Of a stretch of 64,000 bases of DNA, positions 8,694-17,594 are shown in pieces. The position numbers were made by a program, and so were the translations under genes. How positions within the stretch are numbered: the first letter of the stretch is position 1; the number at the start of each line of letters is the position of its first letter. The notes under the pieces were generated by a model that did no database searches, was not told the origin of the DNA, and saw only the letters and a list, made by a program, of their open reading frames with translations. The DNA comes from Falsiphaeobacter marinintestinus. GTDB taxonomy: Bacteria > Pseudomonadota > Alphaproteobacteria > Rhodobacterales > Rhodobacteraceae. The stretch lies in NCBI RefSeq assembly GCF_007923355.1, contig NZ_VOGO01000004.1, forward strand, positions 62,001 to 126,000, given 5' to 3'.

Positions 8694-10289
8694 ATGACCC
8701 ATGTGAAAAACATCCTGTTCATCATGGCTGACCAACTGCGTTGGGATTACCTTGGGTGCTATGGCCACCCGCATCTCGACACGCCCAATATAGACCGTCT
8801 TGCGGCCAAAGGCGTACGATTTGACCGGGCTTATGTACAATCCCCTGTCTGCGGCCCATCGCGGGCGTCGTGTTACACGGGCCGGACCGTGTTCAGCCAC
8901 GGCGCCACGTGGAATCGTGTGCCGCTGCCGATCGGAGAGTTGACCATCGGCGACTACCTGCGCCCACTTGGCGTGCGCACGGCGGTGGTGGGCAAGACGC
9001 ACATGGTGCCTGACCGCGATGGCATGGCGCGACTGGGCCTGAACGCCAGCACCGAGATCGGCATTCAGGTCAGCCAGCCCGGCTTTGATCCGTATGAACG
9101 TGACGATGGCTTGCACCCCACGCCGATGCTGCGCGGCAAAGGCGGCAAGCTGCGCTATAACGACTGGCTGCGCGAAATGGGGTACGAGGGCGAAAACCCG
9201 TGGAACGATTATGCCAACAGCGCCGAAGGCGAGGACGGCGAATTGCTGTCCGGCTGGCATCTGAAAAACTCGAACCTGCCCGCCCGCGTGCGCGAGGAAC
9301 ACTCTGAAACCGCCTATATGACCATGCGCGCGAAAGAGTTCATCTCTGAAATGGGCGATGCGCCGTGGCTCTGCCACCTCAGTTTCATCAAGCCACATTG
9401 GCCCTATATGGCGCCCGCGCCCTATCACGACATGTACGGGCCCGAGACGTTCCTGCCCGTGGTTCGCGACGAATCCGAGCGCTCCGATCCCAACCCGGTT
9501 TTTGAGGCGTTCATGGGGATGCAGGTCAGCGAAACGTTTTCGATGCAAGGCGCGCGCGAAACTGTACTGCCCGCCTATATGGGCCTGATCAAACAGATCG
9601 ATGACCATCTGGGGCGTCTGTTCGACTGGCTGGAAGAAACCGGCAAGGACAAGGACACCATGATCGTCTTCACCTCGGATCACGGGGATTACATGGGCGA
9701 TCACTGGATGGGCGAGAAAGAGCTGTTTCACGAATGCTCGGTCCGTGTGCCGCTGATCATCTGCGACCCGCGCGCGCAGGCCGACGCCACCCGTGGTACG
9801 TCGAGCGACGCACTGGTCGAGGCGATCGATCTTGTCCCGACCTTTCTGGACGCCACCGGCGCCCCCACCGCTGATCACCGGCTTGAAGGCCGGTCTTTGA
9901 TGCCGATCCTGCAGGGCGAAACGCCCGACGACTGGCGCGATGCCGTCCTGTCGGAAATCGACTATGCGTTTTATTCTGCCCGCGAAACGCTGGAGGTCGG
10001 ACCATCCGACGCCCGTGGCTATATGCTGCGCACGGATCGGTGGAAGTACATTCATTTCAAAGGGTTCCCGCCACAGCTGTTCGATCTGAAAGCCGACCCT
10101 GACGAATTCACCGACTTGGGCCGCAGTCCTGACCATGAAGACCAGCGACAAGACATGCATGCCCGCCTGCTTGACCGTCTGATCAGCCGCAAAAACCGCG
10201 TCACCATGACGGATGACGGGGTCACTGCCATGCGACGCTCGGAATCCTCAGCCGGGATCCTGATCGGCCAATGGGGGGCCGAGGGTTAG
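8694..10289 (+). CDS. Sulfatase-superfamily hydrolase (phosphonate monoester hydrolase/sulfatase type)
   Basis: Cytoplasmic-type sulfatase of 531 aa without signal peptide. The formylglycine motif C-G-P-S-R is at about residues 53-57 (VCGPSRAS), metal ligands appear in IMADQLRWD near the N-terminus and in FTSDHGDYMGDH at about residues 323-334. The GFDPYERDDG segment and the length resemble phosphonate monoester hydrolases, which are promiscuous sulfate/phosphonate/phosphate-ester hydrolases. The gene lies 59 bp after BKACE on the same strand and probably belongs to the catabolic cluster, implying that the imported substrate is esterified. It needs a formylglycine-generating enzyme, which is not in this window. 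Confidence 0.85.
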   Translation: MTHVKNILFIMADQLRWDYLGCYGHPHLDTPNIDRLAAKGVRFDRAYVQSPVCGPSRASCYTGRTVFSHGATWNRVPLPIGELTIGDYLRPLGVRTAVVGKTHMVPDRDGMARLGLNASTEIGIQVSQPGFDPYERDDGLHPTPMLRGKGGKLRYNDWLREMGYEGENPWNDYANSAEGEDGELLSGWHLKNSNLPARVREEHSETAYMTMRAKEFISEMGDAPWLCHLSFIKPHWPYMAPAPYHDMYGPETFLPVVRDESERSDPNPVFEAFMGMQVSETFSMQGARETVLPAYMGLIKQIDDHLGRLFDWLEETGKDKDTMIVFTSDHGDYMGDHWMGEKELFHECSVRVPLIICDPRAQADATRGTSSDALVEAIDLVPTFLDATGAPTADHRLEGRSLMPILQGETPDDWRDAVLSEIDYAFYSARETLEVGPSDARGYMLRTDRWKYIHFKGFPPQLFDLKADPDEFTDLGRSPDHEDQRQDMHARLLDRLISRKNRVTMTDDGVTAMRRSESSAGILIGQWGAEG

Positions 10290-10442
10290 GCCCCACAAGC
10301 GTCAGCAGGCGTACGTTCGTCAGGCAGCCAATGTATGATTATGTGTTGCAACCTGAAGGTGCATATTTGATTTAAGCTTCAATCTATCATATTGTAATGC
10401 TTAATGAAAATTGACCAATCCTGATAAATCCCCATCACGTCT

Positions 10443-10479
10443 TCACTTGCTTTCCCGAGCGAAGCTGGAAAGCAAGTGA
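10443..10479. repeat. 13-bp perfect inverted repeat in an AT-rich intergenic stretch
   Basis: tcacttgctttcc and ggaaagcaagtga form a perfect 13-bp stem around an 11-nt loop. It stands in an AT-rich 255-bp gap between the sulfatase and the holin/endolysin fusion gene, followed by an A-rich stretch. It may terminate transcription leftwards (T-rich on the minus strand) or regulate the lysis gene. Confidence 0.45.
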
Positions 10480-10544
10480 CTCAAAAGCAAAAAAGTGTTT
10501 TACTTGAGGGGCTTTCAAAGAATAATTGAATAGGGACGCTGGAG

Positions 10545-11891
10545 ATGAGCCCATTTATTGCTATTGCCGGCAGTGTGCTGCCGGAAATTCTGAAAATTGT
10601 ACTTTCAAAGAAACACCACGGATCAGTTGATGTTGTATCGACTGCAATCGAGGATGCGGTAAAAGAAGCCACCAGCACAGGCGATCCTGACGGTGCGAGC
10701 AAGGTTATCGCGCAAAATCCCAAAGTGGCCGCAGACCTGCGTATCCGTTTGGCGGAAATTGCCGCCGAAGTAGAGCAGGCTGACCGTGAAGCCGAACGTA
10801 AAGCGGAAGCGGATCAACGGCAGTTCGAGCTTGGCCAGCTTGAGGCATCGCATGCTCAGGCAATGGAAATGCTGAAAACCGACCTCGCCGCAGCCGAGTC
10901 CAAGCGCCAACACGAGCTTAATGAATTCAAGGAACGGTTATCAGATGTGCGTGATGCCCGTCGGGGTTTCGAGGATCTTGCGATAAGCGGCAGCAAATTC
11001 GCTTGGGCACCTCCGGTCATTTCAACAATCATTGTGGCCGGATTTTTTTCGATCCTTGGGGTTTTGCTGCTTTTCGAAACGCCGTTGCTTGAAGCTGAAT
11101 CTGCTCAGGGCGAACGCCTGTTTCAAATTGTTAATATTGTGATTGGGGCTTTGACGGCGGCGTTTGCAACTGTTGTCAGTTTCTGGCTTGGTTCGTCGCA
11201 AGGGTCGAAGCAAAAAGATATCGACACGATGTCGGTCGAATCCCGCCGCGTGGTGTCGGAAGAACGCCGCGAACAACGGCTTTTGGAGCAGGTTGCAAAA
11301 GCCCCCACCATCCAGATTCCAACGCCGCTGTCCCAGCCACAACCAACGGTGCGGACACGGAAACTGGCGAATGAGACGGGGTTCTCGCGGTGTATCGAAC
11401 CAATTCTTGAGGCCGAAGGCGGGTTCGTGGACCATCCGGAAGACCCGGGCGGCGCGACGAATATGGGCATCACGTTCAATACGCTGAAAGCATGGCGTCA
11501 CCCTGACAGTATTTCCGTCGATGACGTCCGAAACCTGACAAAGGATGAAGCCAAGCAGATTTACCGCGCGAACTATTGGAACGCGCTCAGCTGCGATGAC
11601 CTGCCGGACGGGGTCGATCTGGTTGCGTTTGATTTTTGCGTCAATGCCGGACCGGGACGATCCGCGAAGACGCTTCAGCGTGTGGTCGGGGTCAAGGACG
11701 ACGGGGTGGTCGGCCCGATTACCCTGGCGGCTGTCGCTGCCGTCGACCCTGAACACATTATTCGCCGGTTCAGCGAGCTGCGGACAGAGTTTTATCAGGG
11801 TCTGCCCACCTTTGCGACCTTTGGCAAAGGTTGGTTGCGACGTGTTCGAAACGTCGAAGCCGAGGCATTGGCGCTTCTGGGCGGGAAATAA
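10545..11891 (+). CDS. Holin-like membrane domain fused to a GH108 endolysin (GTA/phage lysis-type)
   Basis: A 448 aa protein. Residues 1-60 are amphipathic (PFIAIAGSVLPEILKIVLS), 68-140 a Glu/Lys/Arg-rich coiled coil, and two membrane segments lie at about 155-177 and 193-215, resembling the 3TM-type holins of Rhodobacterales gene transfer agents. From about 277 to the end is a glycosyl hydrolase 108 domain with catalytic Glu291 in EGGFVDHPEDPGG and the C-terminal peptidoglycan-binding part (VVGVKDDGVVGPIT). In gene transfer agents holin and endolysin are usually two adjacent genes; here they are one frame with a Pro-rich linker (about 254-268). No other phage gene is adjacent. Likely role: cell lysis for particle release, or peptidoglycan remodelling. 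Confidence 0.75.
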   Translation: MSPFIAIAGSVLPEILKIVLSKKHHGSVDVVSTAIEDAVKEATSTGDPDGASKVIAQNPKVAADLRIRLAEIAAEVEQADREAERKAEADQRQFELGQLEASHAQAMEMLKTDLAAAESKRQHELNEFKERLSDVRDARRGFEDLAISGSKFAWAPPVISTIIVAGFFSILGVLLLFETPLLEAESAQGERLFQIVNIVIGALTAAFATVVSFWLGSSQGSKQKDIDTMSVESRRVVSEERREQRLLEQVAKAPTIQIPTPLSQPQPTVRTRKLANETGFSRCIEPILEAEGGFVDHPEDPGGATNMGITFNTLKAWRHPDSISVDDVRNLTKDEAKQIYRANYWNALSCDDLPDGVDLVAFDFCVNAGPGRSAKTLQRVVGVKDDGVVGPITLAAVAAVDPEHIIRRFSELRTEFYQGLPTFATFGKGWLRRVRNVEAEALALLGGK

Positions 11892-12222
11892 GCCGCGCGA
11901 CGCGCTTTGGATGTTGGTCGAACCAACTGATGAAGGCTTGGCAAAGGACACCTGAACCGAACCGGATCGTCCGATGAAGCCTCAGAACCGGGATTGACCG
12001 GCTGCCAAAGCGCACGGCCCGTGCGTCCTTCACCTGTCATAAGCGGGATCACGCGACACCGAAGTCGGGGCCTCTTGTCGCGCTTGCGTGTCTCTTCTTG
12101 CTTGGTACTGTCCTATCCAGTGCGTCAGTTCTGGCTTGCGCCCGACGCCTCTGACGCAGCGCCTTTTGTGACGTCCTGAACCGCATCTGCGGATACCAGT
12201 GTTTGACTTAAAGGAGTCTGCC
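11892..12222. other. 331-bp intergenic region, no gene recognised
   Basis: Nothing here resembles a conserved protein or RNA. Short open frames exist on both strands but have no convincing ribosome-binding sites or protein-like composition. The last part carries the Shine-Dalgarno aaggag at 12211 for the following OmpA-like gene and presumably its promoter. Confidence 0.5.
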
Positions 12223-13206
12223 ATGCGCCTTATCCCGACACTTGCCCTGCTCGCCAGTCTGGCAACCCCGGCTTTCGCGCAAGACATTGTGGCTGATGCA
12301 CCCGGAACCAGTGATCCGGCGGATCTGAAACGCATCGAAGGCGCACTGATCATCGGCTATGATCAATCCGGGTTCGACGATATGTCAGTCCCAACCGGCA
12401 CGGTCACCTATGACGGCCCGGTAAGCAGCACCACGCTTGAGGGGCCGCGCACGCGGGTGATTTACCTTGTTCCCGGAGACCGGTCGCCGCTGGAAGTCAT
12501 CCGCAATTACGAGGCTGAGCTGACCGAGGCGGGCTATGAAACACTGTATAGCTGCGGCAAGCAGGAGTGCGGGCCTGTCAGCGCGATGTCGCAATACCTT
12601 TATCCGCGCGATGCGCAGCTTAAAACGCTGGGCCGCGTGACTGCAGCCGTGTTCAGTCTGCCGCGCGATGATCAGCGGTATCTGCTGGCCACCCATCCCC
12701 AAACCGGCCGATCTGTGTCGATCTATGCCGCCTTTGAAACGTTCGATCACTTTCCCCAACTCTACGAGAAAACGCTGGTTCTGATGGACGTCATCGACGG
12801 TAAACCGCTGACCCGGCGGATGGAGTTTGTTTCGGCCGAGGAAATGGCCCTGAGCCTGTCTGCGGAGGGGCGCGTTTCTCTTTACGGGGTGCAGTTTGCC
12901 CATGATTCCGACGCGCTGACGCCCGAGTCCGATCCGACGCTAAATGAGATCGCCAAGTTTTTGGCCGCGACCCCTGACCGGCAGGTTTTCATCGTCGGTC
13001 ACACCGATATGACCGGTGGCTATGATTATAACATCGACCTGTCGAAACGGCGGGCGGCGTCGGTGGTGACGGCATTGACCAAACGGTACGGGGTCGCAGC
13101 AAGCAGGCTGCAAGCCGCCGGGATTGGCCCGTTGGCCCCGGTCGCTGAAAACCTGACCGAAGAGGGGCGCGCGCTGAACCGGCGCGTCGAACTGGTGCAG
13201 AGGTGA
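12223..13206 (+). CDS. OmpA-family outer-membrane/peptidoglycan-associated protein
   Basis: A 327 aa exported protein. The ATG at 12223, with aaggag 6 bp upstream, opens a clear signal peptide (LALLASLATPAFA); an earlier in-frame ATG lacks a site. Residues 30-200 are an unassigned region with two cysteines (CGKQEC). The C-terminal 110 residues form an OmpA domain with the peptidoglycan-binding pattern VGHTDMTGGYDYNIDLSKRR and NRRVEL at the end. It probably anchors the outer membrane to peptidoglycan. The next gene starts 4 bp later. Confidence 0.88.
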   Translation: MRLIPTLALLASLATPAFAQDIVADAPGTSDPADLKRIEGALIIGYDQSGFDDMSVPTGTVTYDGPVSSTTLEGPRTRVIYLVPGDRSPLEVIRNYEAELTEAGYETLYSCGKQECGPVSAMSQYLYPRDAQLKTLGRVTAAVFSLPRDDQRYLLATHPQTGRSVSIYAAFETFDHFPQLYEKTLVLMDVIDGKPLTRRMEFVSAEEMALSLSAEGRVSLYGVQFAHDSDALTPESDPTLNEIAKFLAATPDRQVFIVGHTDMTGGYDYNIDLSKRRAASVVTALTKRYGVAASRLQAAGIGPLAPVAENLTEEGRALNRRVELVQR

Positions 13207-13210
13207 TCCA

Positions 13211-13708
13211 ATGAAACGTCTTGCTGTTGTTCTGATCTTGTTCGTGGCTTTGGCAGGCGTGGGAAAACCGTCTGCTGCCGGGCCAATTCCCGGAGCCTGT
13301 GACGTGCTCGAAGCCATCGATATGGCAGGAACGTTAGGTGCAGACGCGGCTTATGTTCCAGGTCCGGCCAACGAAAACAAATATGTCCGCATGAGCCTGT
13401 GCTCTGCCGAAACGCCTGATCTGGCCGCGCGCATGACGCTGATGGTGCGCGAAAATCTGGCCGCCAAAGTGCCCGATGCCACGACGCTGCGCGCCCAAGC
13501 AATCGACGAGTTGCGCACGACGATCGGTGCTGCCGCTGTCATCGAAGAGATTGATCTTGGCGATGCGGCCATGTGGGCGGGCGATATCTCTCAGCTCACC
13601 GTGTGGCATCGCGCGGGTCGGGTCATGTTCATCTTCAGCCCGACACCCAATCAGGACAGGGCCGCTGCTGAAAACGCCGCGAAAAAGGTACTGGGCGCTT
13701 TTCCCTGA
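13211..13708 (+). CDS. Hypothetical secreted protein
   Basis: A 165 aa protein with an N-terminal signal peptide (RLAVVLILFVALAGVG, cleavage near residue 23). The mature part has two cysteines (GACDVL and SLCSAE) that could form a disulfide, and an Ala-rich alpha/beta composition. No family recognised. It is 4 bp downstream of the OmpA-like gene and probably co-transcribed with it, suggesting an envelope role. Confidence 0.7.
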   Translation: MKRLAVVLILFVALAGVGKPSAAGPIPGACDVLEAIDMAGTLGADAAYVPGPANENKYVRMSLCSAETPDLAARMTLMVRENLAAKVPDATTLRAQAIDELRTTIGAAAVIEEIDLGDAAMWAGDISQLTVWHRAGRVMFIFSPTPNQDRAAAENAAKKVLGAFP

Positions 13709-13745
13709 ACAATACCGGATTCACAGTCCTGTGACGCCAACAGTG

Positions 13746-14213
13746 TTACTGGCAAACTTCGGGAAGAACGGCAGACCAGATCGGGCAGTAGACCGGATCA
13801 TACCACCAGCCTTCAGACGAATTGAGGCCATAGTGGACCCCAACCCAGACCCGGCCGGATTTCTGCAACAAGACCTCCATCGTCGGCCCGTTGCCGGCCT
13901 GCGGGTCCAACTGGCCGCGCAGGGCATCGGGCGTGGTAAAGATGTCGATCTGTTCACCGCTGGGGCGTTGGGCGCGAACGGTTGCAAAGGCCACGTTACC
14001 CGCCACCCGGATTTCGCCAACCACAAACGCGATGGGCGGCGCAAAGCTCCATTCCGCCTGGGGCCGGATCGCATCCAGAATGTCCTGACGTGTTTCGCTG
14101 CCGAAAGCGGGTTCGCCATAGGTCTGCGCTGTCGCGGAATGCGAGACACCGAAAAAACCGGCACAGAACCCAAGGAACACAGCAAGACGCCTCAAAGACA
14201 AAATCTTATGCAC
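13746..14213 (-). CDS. Hypothetical secreted protein
   Basis: A 155 aa minus-strand protein with a signal peptide (LAVFLGFCAGFFGVSHSATA). The mature part reads like a small periplasmic alpha/beta domain (PPIAFVVGEIRVAGNVAFATVRAQ) and ends with WWYDPVYCPIWSA. No family assigned. Convergent with the preceding gene, leaving a 37-bp gap, and 48 bp downstream of a beta-barrel protein gene on the same strand. Confidence 0.65.
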   Translation of the reverse strand: MHKILSLRRLAVFLGFCAGFFGVSHSATAQTYGEPAFGSETRQDILDAIRPQAEWSFAPPIAFVVGEIRVAGNVAFATVRAQRPSGEQIDIFTTPDALRGQLDPQAGNGPTMEVLLQKSGRVWVGVHYGLNSSEGWWYDPVYCPIWSAVLPEVCQ

Positions 14214-14261
14214 AGTACCCGCCCCTCGGTTTTCCAGCCCCCGCCTGAAAGACCCGCCAGC

Positions 14262-15008
14262 TTAGAACCGGAATGTTGCGCCGAAGATCGGGCCGGACTG
14301 GCTGAACTCAAAATCATTGCCGTTGTCCATCGTGTGATCGACCGAGATATAGCGATATCCGCCGCGCAGCACCCAGGCATCGTTCAGGGCATAATCGGCC
14401 GTCAGCAAAACCTGATAGGATTCACTGTCACTGCTGAACCCGCCATAGTCAAAGAACGCCGTCGCCGTCCACCTGTCTGAAAGGTCGAACCGCGCCCTCA
14501 GGCCGACAACCGGGTCGATCCAGTTCTCATGTGCCCGGCTGGTACGTCCGGGCGATAGTCCGGGTGTCAGCGTCAAAACGGTTTCGGTGTCGAACCAGCG
14601 AAAACCACCGGCCAGATCCAATTGCACGGTCGGGGTATCATACACCCGGTATGCGACATAGCCGTTGAAGATCTGAGTTTTCATCGTGGTGTTCAGGCCC
14701 GAAAACGCCGGGCCGGGTGTGTCGTTTCCGAACGACAGGTCGGTCAACATGTAATCTGCCAACACGCTCCATGTCCCGTTACTGGCCCCGAATGCCCCCA
14801 TAAAGGCCATGTCCAGATTGCTCAGCGCATCGCTGAAGCTCAAAGTCCCTTCCAGCCGCCCGGCGGGTGATGTGATGGCTGTTTTGGTTTCAGGAGTGAA
14901 CAGGTAAATTGTGGCTTCATACTCCCAATCCGAAGCTTGCACGGACGAGGGGTTGAGGGCCATCACAGCGGCACCACAAAACGCAAGGGTTTTCCAAATG
15001 GACTTCAT
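14262..15008 (-). CDS. Outer-membrane beta-barrel protein
   Basis: A 248 aa protein with a signal peptide ending near VQASDW. The mature sequence alternates polar and hydrophobic residues in strand-like units and ends with phenylalanine (GATFRF), the usual C-terminal signal for outer-membrane insertion. It resembles small OmpW/OMP_b-brl-like barrels of 8 strands; pore or scaffold function cannot be decided. Upstream 199 bp contain no gene and probably hold its promoter. Confidence 0.75.
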   Translation of the reverse strand: MKSIWKTLAFCGAAVMALNPSSVQASDWEYEATIYLFTPETKTAITSPAGRLEGTLSFSDALSNLDMAFMGAFGASNGTWSVLADYMLTDLSFGNDTPGPAFSGLNTTMKTQIFNGYVAYRVYDTPTVQLDLAGGFRWFDTETVLTLTPGLSPGRTSRAHENWIDPVVGLRARFDLSDRWTATAFFDYGGFSSDSESYQVLLTADYALNDAWVLRGGYRYISVDHTMDNGNDFEFSQSGPIFGATFRF

Positions 15009-15207
15009 TGTCTTTTCCGATCATTTCCGCTCAGATCGCAGCAAAGGGCTGGTCCTGAACATCCGATTTTAAACTCGTACCGGGCCAACCTGGGCCGACA
15101 GGCAACCCATGCTGGTCTGCTGCCATGTTTTGTCAATTCTCTTGAAAACACCGCATATATTCAAGGGTTCAATAGTATAGGGCGCTATCCACATAGTCGC
15201 AGACCGC

Positions 15208-16347
15208 TCAGAGTTCGGCGTATACCGCCCGCTCAAACGCGTCATAGGCCTGCAGGAAGGGCGATTCGATAAAGGGCAGCGACTGGGTCATAAGCACGGC
15301 ACATAGATCGCGCGCCGGATCGATCCAGTAGTGGGTGTTGCAAATACCCGCCCAGCCAAGCGAACCGGCACTGCGTTTGCCGCGCCACGGCTCTTCATTG
15401 CGCAGGAATGCAAAGCTGTGCGTCATGGTGCGGCCCGGATAATCCACATCTGTGCTGCCCCGGGCTGCCGCTGTCATCTTGGCAAAGGTCAGCCCCTGCA
15501 TCTGGTCGTTTGCCAGCAGGTCCCATGCGTCGTCCGACAAGATCCGAACCCCGTTCAGCGTTCCCCGGTTCAGCACCATCCTCAGAAAGGCCATGTAATC
15601 CGGCGCCGTGGAATACAATGCGTGGCCCATCCCATAGAATTCCGGGTGCTTTGGCGGCCCCATTCTGGTCGGACGAAACCCGTCTGCCCCGACCCGCATC
15701 GACACGTCTGCCAGCCGATCCTCCAGCCCGTCGGGTTCAAATCGTGTATCCGTCATGCCCAATGGCCCAAGGATCTCGTCATAGCAGAACGCATCGATCC
15801 GCCGCCCGTCCACGGCTTCGACAATCTGCCCCAGCCAGTCGATCGACCCGCCATATCCCCACTGCGTGCCGGGATCGCTGGCCAGCGGGTAATTCAGCCC
15901 GGCCCGTTTCCCGGACATCACTGTCGGAATACCGGTCGCCTCAAGATAGCGCAGCACATCCGGGTTCCAGAACTCATACGCCATCCCGCTGGAATGGGTG
16001 GCCAGGTGGCGGATCGTGGCGACGGTTTTCTGAGGCCGCAACACAGGTGTGTCGCCGTCCCATCCGTCCAGAACCGGCAGATCGTTCCACGCGGGCAGAA
16101 TATCCCCCACCGGCGTGTCCGGGCTTAGCAGTCCCCGGTCGATCAGGATCATCGCGGCAACAGATCCAATTGCCTTGGTCATCGAATAGATGCGAAACAC
16201 CGTATCCTCGCCCGCCAACCGCCCCGCCGCAGCTTCGCCTGCTGCCCCGCAATAGGTGATGCCAGAGGCGGTCCCGGTCATCGCCACCGCAAAGGGCACC
16301 TGCCGTGCTGTGACCGCATCAGCCAGCACATCGTCAAGCTTCGTCAT
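15208..16347 (-). CDS. Serine hydrolase of the beta-lactamase (class C)/esterase family
   Basis: A 379 aa protein of family PF00144. The nucleophile motif S-x-x-K is at residues 55-58 (YSMTK) and the Tyr motif lies in WGYGGS around residue 163. No signal peptide is visible, which argues for an EstB-like cytoplasmic esterase rather than a periplasmic beta-lactamase. It is divergent from pheS with 132 bp between the two starts. Substrate unknown. Confidence 0.85.
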   Translation of the reverse strand: MTKLDDVLADAVTARQVPFAVAMTGTASGITYCGAAGEAAAGRLAGEDTVFRIYSMTKAIGSVAAMILIDRGLLSPDTPVGDILPAWNDLPVLDGWDGDTPVLRPQKTVATIRHLATHSSGMAYEFWNPDVLRYLEATGIPTVMSGKRAGLNYPLASDPGTQWGYGGSIDWLGQIVEAVDGRRIDAFCYDEILGPLGMTDTRFEPDGLEDRLADVSMRVGADGFRPTRMGPPKHPEFYGMGHALYSTAPDYMAFLRMVLNRGTLNGVRILSDDAWDLLANDQMQGLTFAKMTAAARGSTDVDYPGRTMTHSFAFLRNEEPWRGKRSAGSLGWAGICNTHYWIDPARDLCAVLMTQSLPFIESPFLQAYDAFERAVYAEL

Positions 16348-16479
16348 TTCGATAATCTCCCGAATCTCTGGTCTTCACCCTGTGCCAGAGCAGGATATCC
16401 TGTCCAATGTGCCGTTGCGCCGCTTGCAATCGTGCAAAGGCCCGGCTAGCAGGACGTGACCAAGTTTCAGAGGACCGTC

Positions 16480-17553
16480 ATGGACGATCTTAAGGCAAAG
16501 TATCTGGGCCAGATTGCCGAGGCCGCTGACGAAAACGCGCTGGAAACCATCCGCGTGAGTGCCGTCGGCAAAAAGGGTGAAGTGTCGCTGAAGATGCGCG
16601 AACTGGGCAAGATGACCCCGGACGAGCGTCAGGTGGCCGGCCCCGCGCTGAACGCGCTGAAGGATGAAATCAATTCCGCACTGGCCGCGAAAAAGGCCGG
16701 GCTGGCCGATGCCGCGCTGGATGCACGCCTGCGCACCGAATGGCTTGACGTGACCCTGCCGACCCGGGCCACCCGTCAGGGCACGCTGCACCCGGTCAGT
16801 CAGGTGACGGAAGAGGTCACCGCGATCTTTGCCGAGATGGGCTTTGCCGTCGCCGAAGGGCCGCGCATCGAAACCGACTGGCACAATTTCGACGCGCTCA
16901 ACATCCCCGGCCACCACCCCGCGCGGGCCGAGATGGACACGTTCTATATGCACCGCGCCGAGGGCGACAATCGCCCGCCGCACGTGCTGCGCACCCACAC
17001 GTCACCGGTTCAGATCCGGTCGATGGAGCAAGCCGGTGCACCGCTGCGCGTGATCTGCCCGGGGGGCGTCTATCGTGCTGATTACGACCAGACCCACACG
17101 CCGATGTTCCACCAGGTCGAAGGCCTTGCCATCGACAAGAACATTTCGATGGCGAACCTGAAATGGGTGCTCGAAGAATTCGTCAAGGCGTTCTTCGAAG
17201 TCGATGATGTCGAACTGCGCTTTCGTGCCTCGCATTTCCCCTTCACCGAACCCTCGGCCGAGGTCGACATCCGCTGTTCATGGGAAGGCGGCACGCTGAA
17301 AGTGGGCGAAGGTGACGACTGGCTTGAAATCCTTGGCTCGGGCATGGTCCACCCCAAGGTGCTTGAGGCGGGCAATATCGATTCGAACGAATGGCAGGGC
17401 TTTGCCTTTGGCATGGGCATCGACCGCATCGCGATGCTGAAATACGGCATCCCCGACCTGCGCGCCTTCTTCGACAGCGATCTGCGCTGGCTTCGCCACT
17501 ACGGCTTCTCGGCGCTGGACGTGCCGACATTGCATGGGGGATTGTCCCGATAA
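16480..17553 (+). CDS. pheS: Phenylalanine--tRNA ligase alpha subunit
   Basis: Catalytic alpha subunit of the (alphabeta)2 PheRS, 357 aa, the usual length. The N-terminal coiled coil (about 1-95) is followed by the class II core: motif 2 region [20 protein letters not shown] and motif 3 [18 protein letters not shown]. The ATG at 16480 with agagg at 16469-16473 is preferred over an in-frame GTG 24 bp upstream. Separated from pheT by three small genes over 1.2 kb, an arrangement that differs from the commonly adjacent pheST. Confidence 0.97.
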   Translation: MDDLKAKYLGQIAEAADENALETIRVSAVGKKGEVSLKMRELGKMTPDERQVAGPALNALKDEINSALAAKKAGLADAALDARLRTEWLDVTLPTRATRQGTLHPVSQVTEEVTAIFAEMGFAVAEGPRIETDWHNFDALNIPGHHPARAEMDTFYMHRAEGDNRPPHVLRTHTSPVQIRSMEQAGAPLRVICPGGVYRADYDQTHTPMFHQVEGLAIDKNISMANLKWVLEEFVKAFFEVDDVELRFRASHFPFTEPSAEVDIRCSWEGGTLKVGEGDDWLEILGSGMVHPKVLEAGNIDSNEWQGFAFGMGIDRIAMLKYGIPDLRAFFDSDLRWLRHYGFSALDVPTLHGGLSR

Positions 17554-17594
17554 CGACGGGCGCATAGCCGGTCTTGCGAAAAGGGAAGAACACG

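Noticed and set aside
8382-10160. 592-codon open frame on the minus strand
   Set aside because: Lies opposite the BKACE and sulfatase genes, whose motifs are clear; the antisense translation is Arg/His/Gly-rich with no domain. High-GC shadow.
10545-11891. Prophage
   Set aside because: Only one lysis-type gene is present; no integrase, terminase, capsid or tail gene and no attachment repeats were seen nearby.
15208-16347. True class C beta-lactamase linked to the BlaI/BlaR1-like pair
   Set aside because: The serine hydrolase has no signal peptide and is 27 kb away from the BlaI/M56 pair; family similarity alone does not make it a beta-lactamase.
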